Part shown: positions 1-4,903 of the stretch, in pieces | How positions within the stretch are numbered: the first letter of the stretch is position 1 | How the letters are laid out: every line of letters begins with the position of its first letter | DNA from: Pseudomonadota bacterium | GTDB lineage: Bacteria; Pseudomonadota; Alphaproteobacteria; Caulobacterales; Caulobacteraceae | Assembly (NCBI GenBank): GCA_023445705.1 | Contig: JAEXKM010000447.1 | Coordinates: 1 to 5,069 of the forward strand | DNA length: 5,069 nucleotides | Reading direction: 5' to 3' | Translations under genes and position numbers: made by a program | Notes under the pieces: generated by a model | Seen by the model: only the letters and a program-made list of their open reading frames with translations | What the model was told of the DNA's origin: nothing | Databases searched by the model: none

Positions 1-46
1 TTTATGACAAAACGTTGCTGCGCCTTGCTTATCCAATACTGGTGGC

Positions 47-75
47 GGGGCGCCGCGCCGATGGCGCAGCGCCCC
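47..75 (-). terminator. GC-rich hairpin just after the porin gene, putative terminator
   Basis: An outer 7-bp stem (GGGGCGC at 47-53 with GCGCCCC at 69-75) is separated by one C-A mismatch from an inner 5-bp stem (GCGCC at 55-59 with GGCGC at 63-67) closing on a 3-base loop. It starts about 9 bases after the porin stop codon on the minus strand, where a terminator is expected. No T-run follows on either strand, so it is not a textbook intrinsic terminator; it may instead protect the mRNA 3' end or act with Rho. The structure is seen directly; the role is inferred. Confidence 0.45.
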
Positions 76-84
76 CTTCCCTCC

Positions 85-1239
85 TCAGAACAGGAAACCG
101 ATTTCGGCGACGGCGCGCGCCTGACTCGTGTTGAGGCCCTCAGGCCCGAAGGCCAGACCATCGGTCGCATCCTCGATCTTCACGTAGGAGAGTTCTCCGC
201 GCGCGAAGAAAATGCCCTGCTGATAGGTGGGGGTCACAGTTAGGGACCACGCCTTGCTGTTGTTCCCGTAAAGGAGGTTCGGAGCGCCGGCTTCTTCCGA
301 ACCGCTGGACTTGATGTATTCGGCCCGGCCGCCAAGGCTCCAGTTCTCGTTGAAGCTGTAGCGCCCCAGAACCGCGGCGCCGAAGGTCGAACCGCTGCGG
401 CCCAGGCCGAGACGCTCGTCCGCGTCCACCTTGCTGTACTGGAGGTAGGGCGTGATCGCGTAGTTCTCGCCGCTGTGGGTGTACATCAGGTTGTAGATCT
501 CGCTGTTGTTCAAATAGAGCGAGGTGGCGCTTGAGCTCTTTTCGCTGGTCGAGGTGCTGGTCCCGGCGGCGACGGCGATGACGTCACTCGAGGTCACCGC
601 CACCGAAAGCAGGCCGGAAATCCAGTTTCCGCGGTTGGAGTAGTAGCCGTCATTCCAGGACACCGAGGCGCTGACGGGTCCCTGGGCGTAGTTGACTTGA
701 ACGCCGCGGCTGACGGCCGGCTCCTGGTTCCAGAGCAGGCCGCGCTCGATGTTCTGGTTCTGGAAGGTGAAGGTGTACTCCGCGCCGATCAGGGTCGGCA
801 GCTTGCCGATCTGGATGGAGAGATTGTCCGTCGGGGCGATCTTCACATAGGCCAGGGGCACCGGACCGAAGAGCGCGTCGGTGGTCTTGTCCGCCTTCAT
901 GTAGGGCAGACCGAGCGAGGGCGTGGAATAGGCGCCGACCTGGAGGAAGAACTGCACCGGCCCCTCGGTGGTCTGGATAAAGACCTGGCCGTTGGTGAGG
1001 TCCACCTGGGCGTCCTTGTCGCCAGGCGCTTCATTATTCTGCAGCATGCCCATGCCCGACACCGCGCCGGTGACATAGACCGTGCCGAGCGGCCCCGCGT
1101 CGAACTGGGTCGGCGAGACGTTGGAGGACAGCGGACCGTTCATCGACGGGCTGCCGAGCGGATCGGCCGAGGCGGCGGTCGCTAGAGAGGCCAGCACGCC
1201 GGCCAGGAAATATCGCGAAATACGCTTTGAAAACATCAT
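85..1239 (-). CDS. Outer-membrane beta-barrel porin (BBP2/OmpL-like)
   Basis: This encodes a 384-residue secreted protein that probably forms a diffusion channel in the outer membrane. The start is the first of two adjacent ATG codons because a clear signal peptide follows: basic MMFSKRISRY, a hydrophobic core to about residue 20, and an ASA/DP cleavage site near residue 25. The open frame runs 71 codons further upstream, but that part is not export-like. A GGGG-containing stretch about 9 bases before the start is the likely, weak ribosome site. The mature part shows alternating polar/hydrophobic, aromatic-rich strands (for example around 53-60, 95-103, 138-148, 335-352) and ends in EIGFLF; a terminal Phe is the usual recognition signal for outer-membrane barrel assembly. 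The segment IERGLLWNQEPAVSRGVQ (about 164-181) resembles the putative beta-barrel porin-2 family of Caulobacter-like bacteria. Residues about 216-245 are Ser/Thr-rich and probably form a surface loop. The substrate is unknown. The barrel call is firm; the exact family is less so. Confidence 0.85.
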   Translation of the reverse strand: MMFSKRISRYFLAGVLASLATAASADPLGSPSMNGPLSSNVSPTQFDAGPLGTVYVTGAVSGMGMLQNNEAPGDKDAQVDLTNGQVFIQTTEGPVQFFLQVGAYSTPSLGLPYMKADKTTDALFGPVPLAYVKIAPTDNLSIQIGKLPTLIGAEYTFTFQNQNIERGLLWNQEPAVSRGVQVNYAQGPVSASVSWNDGYYSNRGNWISGLLSVAVTSSDVIAVAAGTSTSTSEKSSSATSLYLNNSEIYNLMYTHSGENYAITPYLQYSKVDADERLGLGRSGSTFGAAVLGRYSFNENWSLGGRAEYIKSSGSEEAGAPNLLYGNNSKAWSLTVTPTYQQGIFFARGELSYVKIEDATDGLAFGPEGLNTSQARAVAEIGFLF

Positions 1240-1335
1240 TATAGAATCCCCATTCTTCTGCGGCCGAAGGCGCATCGACCGTGGGGCGGCCGTTTCGGCG
1301 CGCCCGAAGAAAGGATGTTTCAAGCGGGGACGGCG

Positions 1336-1364
1336 CGGGCCGGTTTGCCGGCCCGTGGACGGGC
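1336..1364 (-). promoter_or_regulatory. Two overlapping, mutually exclusive hairpins in the probable porin leader
   Basis: Hairpin A pairs CGGGCCGG (1336-1343) with CCGGCCCG (1348-1355), a perfect 8-bp stem on a 4-base loop. Hairpin B pairs GCCCG (1351-1355) with CGGGC (1360-1364), a 5-bp stem on a 4-base loop. Both use 1351-1355, so only one can form at a time. In a transcript running toward the porin, B is made first and A second, about 100 bases before the porin start. No T-run follows A. It could be an attenuator-like or mRNA-stability element, or an oxygenase transcript terminator; only the base pairing is seen. Confidence 0.35.
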
Positions 1365-1379
1365 AAACACCCTTGGCGC

Positions 1380-1423
1380 CCGTCAATTCGTCATGGCCAA
1401 GCCGCCCGCCTAGAATTTGACGG
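1380..1423. repeat. Inverted repeat, 10-bp arms with one-base bulge
   Basis: The arm CCGTCAATTC (1380-1389) is matched by GAATTTGACGG (1413-1423), its reverse complement with one extra T. The spacer is 23 bases and holds a small internal GGC/GCC pairing. Each arm carries TTGACGG on one strand, the two copies pointing away from each other. It could fold as a long hairpin ending the oxygenase transcript, be an operator for a dimeric regulator, or hold a porin -35 element. The repeat is seen; the role is not determined. Confidence 0.4.
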
Positions 1424-1511
1424 ACGGCCTCCACGGGCAGTCGATTGCACAAACGAATGGCGCCCGAAGTTCACGCCCATTTTTCCGGCGCCGCGGCTCT
1501 TTCCGCTCAGA

Positions 1512-1523
1512 AAACGCGCGTTT
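1512..1523 (-). terminator. 12-base palindrome after the oxygenase stop codon
   Basis: AAACGCGCGTTT is a perfect palindrome lying 8 bases past the oxygenase TGA. In the minus-strand transcript it is followed by one more T, giving a short U-run (GTTTT). The stem is short and would need a loop from its own centre, so termination would be weak; a protein-binding site is an alternative. Confidence 0.25.
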
Positions 1524-1531
1524 GGCCCCAA

Positions 1532-2917
1532 TCAGGCCCGAGCGACCCCAGGCGACGGACGGTAATGGGAAGCGTCGGTCGTGAACTCGGCGTGGCCATA
1601 GCGCACCAGAAGGCGGCGAATACGGCGGACAAGCACCGCGTCGACCGTCCCACTGAGGGCCGGAATACGGCCCAGCGCCCGAAAGATCGCCATTCTGAGG
1701 CCGATGCCGACAGCCATCAGTGCAAAGACGGCCTGGTCGATCGCACCGACATGGACGCCCATGGCCTGCGCCTTGCTTCGATCGCCGCCCAGGAATTGGC
1801 GCAGGAAGAAGGCCTTGGCGAAGCTGCGTTCCATGGCGTTGTGGATGCGGCTGCCGAGCGACCTGTCGGGCGGCAGGTAGGCAGCTAGGGTCGCCCGCAC
1901 GAGGGCGCCGCAGGTCTCGTCGTCGAAACCCTGGCGCAGGGTGCTGTTGCGCGCGGTCATGACCCGCACGACGCCCTCGGGCGTGTCGGCGAGCAGGTCC
2001 TCGGGCAAACCGAGCAGGAAGCAGCGATAGCGGGCGAGTTCCACCTTCGCCCGTTCGTCGGGGGTGAACTCGGTTCGCCCCTCCCCCATGAGCTTGAAGG
2101 CCATCAGGAAGATCGGGATGAGTCCTGCGGGCATCTGGTCGACCTGCGGGATCGGCACCCCGTAGACGTCCCGGTCCCAACGGCCCGACCGCAGGGCGTT
2201 GAAACGGACCATGGAGTGCATCAGCCGGACCATGGCGGCGGCCTTGAAGCCCTCGCCTTGACGCTCCAGCGCGCCGGGCAGCACGGTCGTCGCAAAGAAG
2301 GTCGCGGTCTCATTGACCCGGCGCGCCGCAGTCTCGTTGCCCAGGGCTCCGGTCAGGGCCATGGGCAGGGCCGAATACTTATTGAGGAAGGTCGCGATGA
2401 ACGCACCGCGGATGGCGAACGGCGCCAGGTGCGCGGTGGCGTTGCGGTCGAGCCGCGCGCCTTCGCGGACCAGGTCCATGTCCAGCCAGTCGGGGATGCG
2501 CTCCATGTCCCTGATGAAGGCCACAAGTTCGGGCGGTGCGTCGGCCACGCTTTCCACCCCCTCGTCGCAGGCCTGGGTCAGCATTCCGATCAATTGGCGA
2601 AAGCCATGGCTCGGGATCAGGGCCGCATAGGCGTCGGCGACCACGTCGCCCAGCATGGTGTAGGCGCGGACCAGCTCAATGTCCTCGGCCGCCAACTCGA
2701 CACCCATCGGCCGGCGCTCGCGCACCACCGCCAACCCGGCGTCGTCGGTGAACCGCTCGGGCGTGGCGTCGAAGTCGAAGCCACCATAAAGGGCCGGCAG
2801 CAGCGTCTTCTGCGACGCCACCCGGGCGCGGACATGATCAATCGAAAAGGCCATGGCGATCCTGATGAAAGCGGGCTTTGAGAGCTCCTGAAGCCACGAT
2901 ATGTAAGCATTGCTCAT
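1532..2917 (-). CDS. MpaB/latex-clearing-protein-type oxygenase (DUF2236), putative heme protein
   Basis: This encodes a 461-residue protein resembling the oxygenase MpaB / rubber oxygenase Lcp catalytic-domain family (DUF2236), whose studied members are b-type heme oxygenases; Lcp cleaves polyisoprene and fungal MpaB cleaves an isoprenoid side chain. Supporting segments are RRVNETATFF (199-208) and VRLMHSMVRF (230-239); by analogy His234 is the candidate heme ligand. GRWDRDVYGVPIPQVDQM (245-262) followed by hydrophobic GLIPIFLMAFKLMG (265-278) is also family-like. No signal peptide is visible; hydrophobic helices at about 265-276 and 397-413 may allow membrane association. I chose the ATG at 2917 because AAGGCGAG lies 7 bases upstream and an upstream extension would cross the divergent regulator. 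A second Met at residue 22 is possible. The gene is transcribed away from a TetR regulator, which probably represses it. The substrate is unknown and need not be rubber. Confidence 0.82.
   Translation of the reverse strand: MSNAYISWLQELSKPAFIRIAMAFSIDHVRARVASQKTLLPALYGGFDFDATPERFTDDAGLAVVRERRPMGVELAAEDIELVRAYTMLGDVVADAYAALIPSHGFRQLIGMLTQACDEGVESVADAPPELVAFIRDMERIPDWLDMDLVREGARLDRNATAHLAPFAIRGAFIATFLNKYSALPMALTGALGNETAARRVNETATFFATTVLPGALERQGEGFKAAAMVRLMHSMVRFNALRSGRWDRDVYGVPIPQVDQMPAGLIPIFLMAFKLMGEGRTEFTPDERAKVELARYRCFLLGLPEDLLADTPEGVVRVMTARNSTLRQGFDDETCGALVRATLAAYLPPDRSLGSRIHNAMERSFAKAFFLRQFLGGDRSKAQAMGVHVGAIDQAVFALMAVGIGLRMAIFRALGRIPALSGTVDAVLVRRIRRLLVRYGHAEFTTDASHYRPSPGVARA
2878..2905 (+). 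promoter_or_regulatory. Weak promoter candidate for the TetR gene, inside the oxygenase 5' end
   Basis: TTGAGA (2878-2883, five of six matches to TTGACA) is followed after 16 bases by TATGTA (2900-2905, only three of six matches to TATAAT). It lies about 65 bases before the proposed regulator start and overlaps the first codons of the oxygenase gene. The divergent gap is only 52 bp, so a promoter inside the neighbour's coding region is plausible, but the match is poor. Confidence 0.25.
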
Positions 2918-2938
2918 GTTTCCACTCGCCTTCCGCGC

Positions 2939-2962
2939 GGCGGGAGCATGGCCGGCGGGAGC
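2939..2962 (+). repeat. Direct repeat GGCGGGAGC, two copies
   Basis: Identical 9-base copies at 2939-2947 and 2954-2962 have start points 15 bases apart. The second copy contains the GGGAG that serves as the regulator's ribosome site. The first precedes an out-of-frame ATG (2948). The copies may be a small duplication or paired protein-binding half-sites. Confidence 0.45.
2957..2961 (+). promoter_or_regulatory. Ribosome binding site that decides the TetR start
   Basis: GGGAG sits 8 bases before GTG (2970). The alternative starts TTG (2910) and ATG (2916) lack an equally good site and would add a Pro/Gly/Ala-rich tail atypical of the family. Confidence 0.6.
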
Positions 2963-2969
2963 GCGCCAA

Positions 2970-3584
2970 GTGACTGACAAAACACGACGAAATCCGCGGC
3001 AGGCCCGCGCCGAGGCCACAGTGCAGGCGATTTTAGAGGCGACCTTTCAGCTTCTGGAGGCCCACGGCGTCGACAAGCTGAGCACCAATCATATCGCCGC
3101 GCGGGCGGGGGTGAGCATCGGCACGCTCTACCAGTACTTCGGCAGCAAACAGGACATCCTGGCGGGCCTGGCCGAGCAGCGGGCCGAGGCGACGCGCAAC
3201 GAGATCGCAGCGACGATCATCGAGCGTCCCGACCTGGGCAGCATCCGATCCATCGTCCGCGCCCTGACCAGCAGCTTCAGGGGCTCGCCCGCGACGCGGC
3301 GGGCCCTGCTGGACGCGCTGCTCGACCGCGGCGGCGAGGGCGTGTTCATGGCGCACCATGAGGCGTTCCTGGCCAGCATATCGGGCAAGGCGCGGCTGCA
3401 GATCGAACTGACGCCGGAATCGGCCTTCGTCCTAACCCATGCTGTCCCCGGCCTGTTGCGGGCGGCGGCGGCCGAGCCGGCGACAGGGCTGGATCCGGAG
3501 GCGCTGGAGGAAGAGCTCGTCCGGCTAATGGAGGCCTATGTCGGCGCGCTGATGGCGCGGCGGGTTTCCACGCCGGCGAACTGA
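2970..3584 (+). CDS. TetR/AcrR-family transcriptional regulator
   Basis: With the GTG start the product is 204 residues, a normal TetR length. The N-terminal DNA-binding domain spans about residues 10-60: helix 1 around TVQAILEATFQLLEAHG, then the helix-turn-helix at about 38-57, with the hallmark motif AGVSIGTLYQYFGSK (46-60). The rest (about 65-204) is helical and should form the dimer and ligand pocket; it is not conserved enough to name the ligand. It is a cytosolic DNA-binding dimer, probably a repressor released by a small molecule. It is divergent from the DUF2236 oxygenase with 52 bp between starts, and its stop lies 35 bp before the hydrolase start, so it probably heads a two-gene transcript. 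TetR regulators next to lcp genes of this oxygenase superfamily are known in rubber-degrading actinobacteria, which supports, but does not prove, a role in controlling the oxygenase. If the ATG at 2916 were used instead, its codon would overlap the divergent start within CATG. Confidence 0.88.
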   Translation: MTDKTRRNPRQARAEATVQAILEATFQLLEAHGVDKLSTNHIAARAGVSIGTLYQYFGSKQDILAGLAEQRAEATRNEIAATIIERPDLGSIRSIVRALTSSFRGSPATRRALLDALLDRGGEGVFMAHHEAFLASISGKARLQIELTPESAFVLTHAVPGLLRAAAAEPATGLDPEALEEELVRLMEAYVGALMARRVSTPAN

Positions 3585-3619
3585 TGAGAGGCTCATGGCG
3601 CAACTGCTGAGGGCGCGCC

Positions 3620-4540
3620 ATGGACGACCCTGTACGCAAGCTTTTGAGAAGCGCTGATCTGCAGCGCGAGCTGGACGCCGGAAACGTGGAGATCGAGCCC
3701 CGCGCGGGCGGCAATCCCTTCCAGCCCAGCCACCGGGTCTATCTGCGCAAGGGCAACGAGCTGGACTCGCTGGGAGGTGGGTCGGTCGACCGGCTGAACA
3801 GGCTCTGGCGCGTGCATCGGGACGAGTGGTTCGAGCGCAATATCGACGATCCGCTCAAGCCGCGGATCGTGGCCATCGGCGACTCCTGGTTCCACTACCC
3901 GTTCGGGTCAGACCTGCTCGAGTGGTTCATGAAGGACTATGCGCTGAAGACGCTGGCGTCCGCCGGCGACGTCCTTTCGCGCATGAGCGCCGATCGCGAC
4001 TACGCGCCCCATATCGCGTCGGTCAAACCGCACTTCTTCATGGTGAGCGGCGGGGGCAACGACCTGCTGGGCGAAGGCCCTGGCGGGGAGCGCAATATCA
4101 AGCGGATGCTGATCGACTTCGATCCCGGCGCCGCCGACTGGATCACGCCGGAGGGGCGCGAGACGATCGGCGAGTTGATCAGTCATTTCGAGACCATCCT
4201 GGCCGACCTGCTCTCACTGGGGTTCAACGGGCGGATGGTGGTCCATGGGTACGACTACGCCAGTCCGTCGTCTCGCGGCCCGTGGCTGTCAGAGCCGTTG
4301 GAGCAGAAGGGCTATCTTAGCGACACGACCCAGCTCGCCGCGATCGTGCAGCTGGTGAACGCCTTTCGCGACGCGATCACCGCCTGGGCCCTGCCGCATG
4401 GCGCGCGGGTGATGCAGGTGGACTGCGCGGGGCTGAACGGCAGAGGCTCGCTTTGGTGGTTCGACGAGATCCACCCGACCATGACCGGCTATGTGCGCCG
4501 GCTGCTTCCAAAGTTCCGTTCGGTGATGGACGCGGCCTGA
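3620..4540 (+). CDS. SGNH/GDSL-family hydrolase, cytosolic
   Basis: This 306-residue protein carries all four SGNH marks in order: block I IGDSWFHYP with Ser89 as likely nucleophile; a block II glycine in SAGD (Gly116); block III GGGND with Asn147; and block V DEIHP with Asp282 and His285. SGNH enzymes hydrolyse esters, acyl groups or similar bonds; the substrate here cannot be told. The first ~80 residues are charged, lie before the catalytic core and match no domain I recognise. There is no signal peptide or membrane segment, so the enzyme should be cytosolic, unlike many secreted GDSL lipases. The core is longer than in small TesA-type enzymes, with inserts around 150-185 and 215-235. The start ATG has GAGGG (3609-3613) six bases upstream. 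It follows the TetR gene by 35 bp on the same strand with no terminator seen, so co-transcription is likely. The family call is firm; the role is open. Confidence 0.87.
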   Translation: MDDPVRKLLRSADLQRELDAGNVEIEPRAGGNPFQPSHRVYLRKGNELDSLGGGSVDRLNRLWRVHRDEWFERNIDDPLKPRIVAIGDSWFHYPFGSDLLEWFMKDYALKTLASAGDVLSRMSADRDYAPHIASVKPHFFMVSGGGNDLLGEGPGGERNIKRMLIDFDPGAADWITPEGRETIGELISHFETILADLLSLGFNGRMVVHGYDYASPSSRGPWLSEPLEQKGYLSDTTQLAAIVQLVNAFRDAITAWALPHGARVMQVDCAGLNGRGSLWWFDEIHPTMTGYVRRLLPKFRSVMDAA

Positions 4541-4639
4541 CGCAACGTCACGGCCGCAAGCCCGTTGCACAGGGAGGAAAAGAGGTTCAGCCTCGACCTC
4601 AGACCTCGCAGAAGGTCAACGACTTAGGGAGAAACGCGC
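4541..4639 (+). other. Gap between hydrolase and small secreted protein gene
   Basis: These 99 bases hold no gene. GCAACG (4542-4547) and CGTTGC (4563-4568) could form a 6-bp stem with a 15-base loop right after the hydrolase stop, a weak terminator candidate without a T-run. A purine-rich tract GGGAGGAAAAGAGG (4572-4585) looks like a ribosome site but no start codon follows it. Short GACCTC repeats (4595-4600, 4602-4607) lie just before the next gene's ribosome site. Confidence 0.4.
4626..4632 (+). promoter_or_regulatory. Ribosome binding site that supports a TTG start
   Basis: AGGGAGA ends 7 bases before TTG (4640), a good spacing, but 13 bases before the in-frame ATG (4646), which is rather far. 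TTG also gives the signal peptide a lysine at position 2. Confidence 0.5.
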
Positions 4640-4885
4640 TTGAAGATGCTCATCCTGAGCACGGCGCTTGGGCTTGCCCTGACGGGGCCGGCGGCGGCGC
4701 TGACCGTCGACGCCGCTCGCAGCGAAGCCAAGGCCGCGTCGACGCAGAAGGCCGCTGGAGGCCTGCGCCTGGGAACTTGGCCGACCCGCGCCAACCTGAC
4801 CTCGTACACGACCAAGGCCAGCGCCAAGCAGCCGGTCTACATCTACCAGGCCCCCAGGGCCGTGAAGCCGCTGAAGACCTGGTAG
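4640..4885 (+). CDS. Small secreted protein of unknown function, 81 residues
   Basis: I do not recognise a family. The product begins MKMLILSTALGLALTGPAAA, a standard Sec signal peptide: Lys2, hydrophobic core to about residue 15, small residues near 18-21, and likely cleavage around residues 20-22. The mature part is about 60 residues, rich in Ala, Lys and Thr, basic, without cysteine, and ends in YIYQAPRAVKPLKTW. It should be periplasmic or surface-exposed; there is no lipobox, so not a lipoprotein. The start is taken as TTG because of the ribosome site spacing; the ATG two codons later would give 79 residues and no early lysine. It lies 99 bp after the hydrolase on the same strand, perhaps with its own promoter, and is convergent with the aldehyde dehydrogenase. 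The signal peptide makes a real gene likely. Confidence 0.7.
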   Translation: MKMLILSTALGLALTGPAAALTVDAARSEAKAASTQKAAGGLRLGTWPTRANLTSYTTKASAKQPVYIYQAPRAVKPLKTW

Positions 4886-4887
4886 CC

Positions 4888-4903
4888 GCTCGCCTCAGCG
4901 AGC
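4888..4903. terminator. Hairpin shared by two convergent genes
   Basis: GCTCGC (4888-4893) pairs with GCGAGC (4898-4903), a perfect 6-bp stem whose 4-base loop (4894-4897) contains the dehydrogenase stop codon. It starts 3 bases after the small gene's TAG. The two genes end only 9 bp apart, so a shared two-way terminator is expected here, but no T-run follows on either side. Confidence 0.35.

Larger units (their letters stand above)
1240..1531. other. Non-coding gap between oxygenase and porin with several inverted repeats
   Basis: No convincing gene is seen in these 292 bases. The frame open through part of it on the minus strand is the in-frame upstream extension of the porin. Reading toward the porin it holds: a 12-base palindrome AAACGCGCGTTT (1512-1523) right after the oxygenase stop; a pair of inverted arms (1380-1389 and 1413-1423); and two overlapping hairpins (1351-1364 and 1336-1355). 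The end of the oxygenase transcript and the porin promoter and leader must lie here. The best promoter-like match on the minus strand is TTGACGG (1387 down to 1381), which equals the -35 consensus reported for Caulobacter housekeeping promoters, but I see no good -10 element at the right distance. Confidence 0.7.
2918..2969. promoter_or_regulatory. 52-bp divergent control region between oxygenase and TetR regulator
   Basis: Both ribosome sites lie here (AAGGCGAG at 2925-2932 on the minus strand for the oxygenase; GGGAG at 2957-2961 for the regulator). It also holds the 8-base palindrome CCGCGCGG (2933-2940) within a looser inverted repeat CGCC/GGCG (2927-2930 and 2939-2942), and a 9-base direct repeat (2939-2947, 2954-2962). 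TetR proteins commonly bind palindromes in such gaps and control both genes, so the operator is expected here or just inside either gene. No single site stands out as the operator. Confidence 0.5.

Noticed and set aside
1..46. Possible gene end or element at the left edge
   Set aside because: Nothing recognisable is seen on either strand; the frame opening at 4 runs into the porin's antisense and is a shadow.
697..1185. Plus-strand frame of 162 codons opposite the porin
   Set aside because: It is the complement of a clearly real gene; the product is a low-complexity Arg/Gly/His-rich shadow typical of high-GC DNA.
1240..1452. Longer porin frame starting at 1452 (71 extra residues)
   Set aside because: The extension is Arg/Pro-rich with no export features, while a perfect signal peptide begins at 1239.
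2216..2881. Plus-strand frame of 221 codons opposite the oxygenase
   Set aside because: The product is rich in Gly, His and Arg with no domain, and the opposite strand encodes a recognisable family.
2918..3019. Longer oxygenase frame starting at 3019
   Set aside because: It would run over the start of the divergent TetR gene; its residues are Arg/Ala-rich and a good ribosome site precedes the ATG at 2917.
3826..4320. Second plus-strand frame of 164 codons inside the hydrolase gene
   Set aside because: It overlaps the SGNH catalytic region, is Arg-rich, and has no domain of its own.
4572..4585. Strong purine tract resembling a ribosome site
   Set aside because: No start codon follows at a usable distance, so no gene can be assigned to it.
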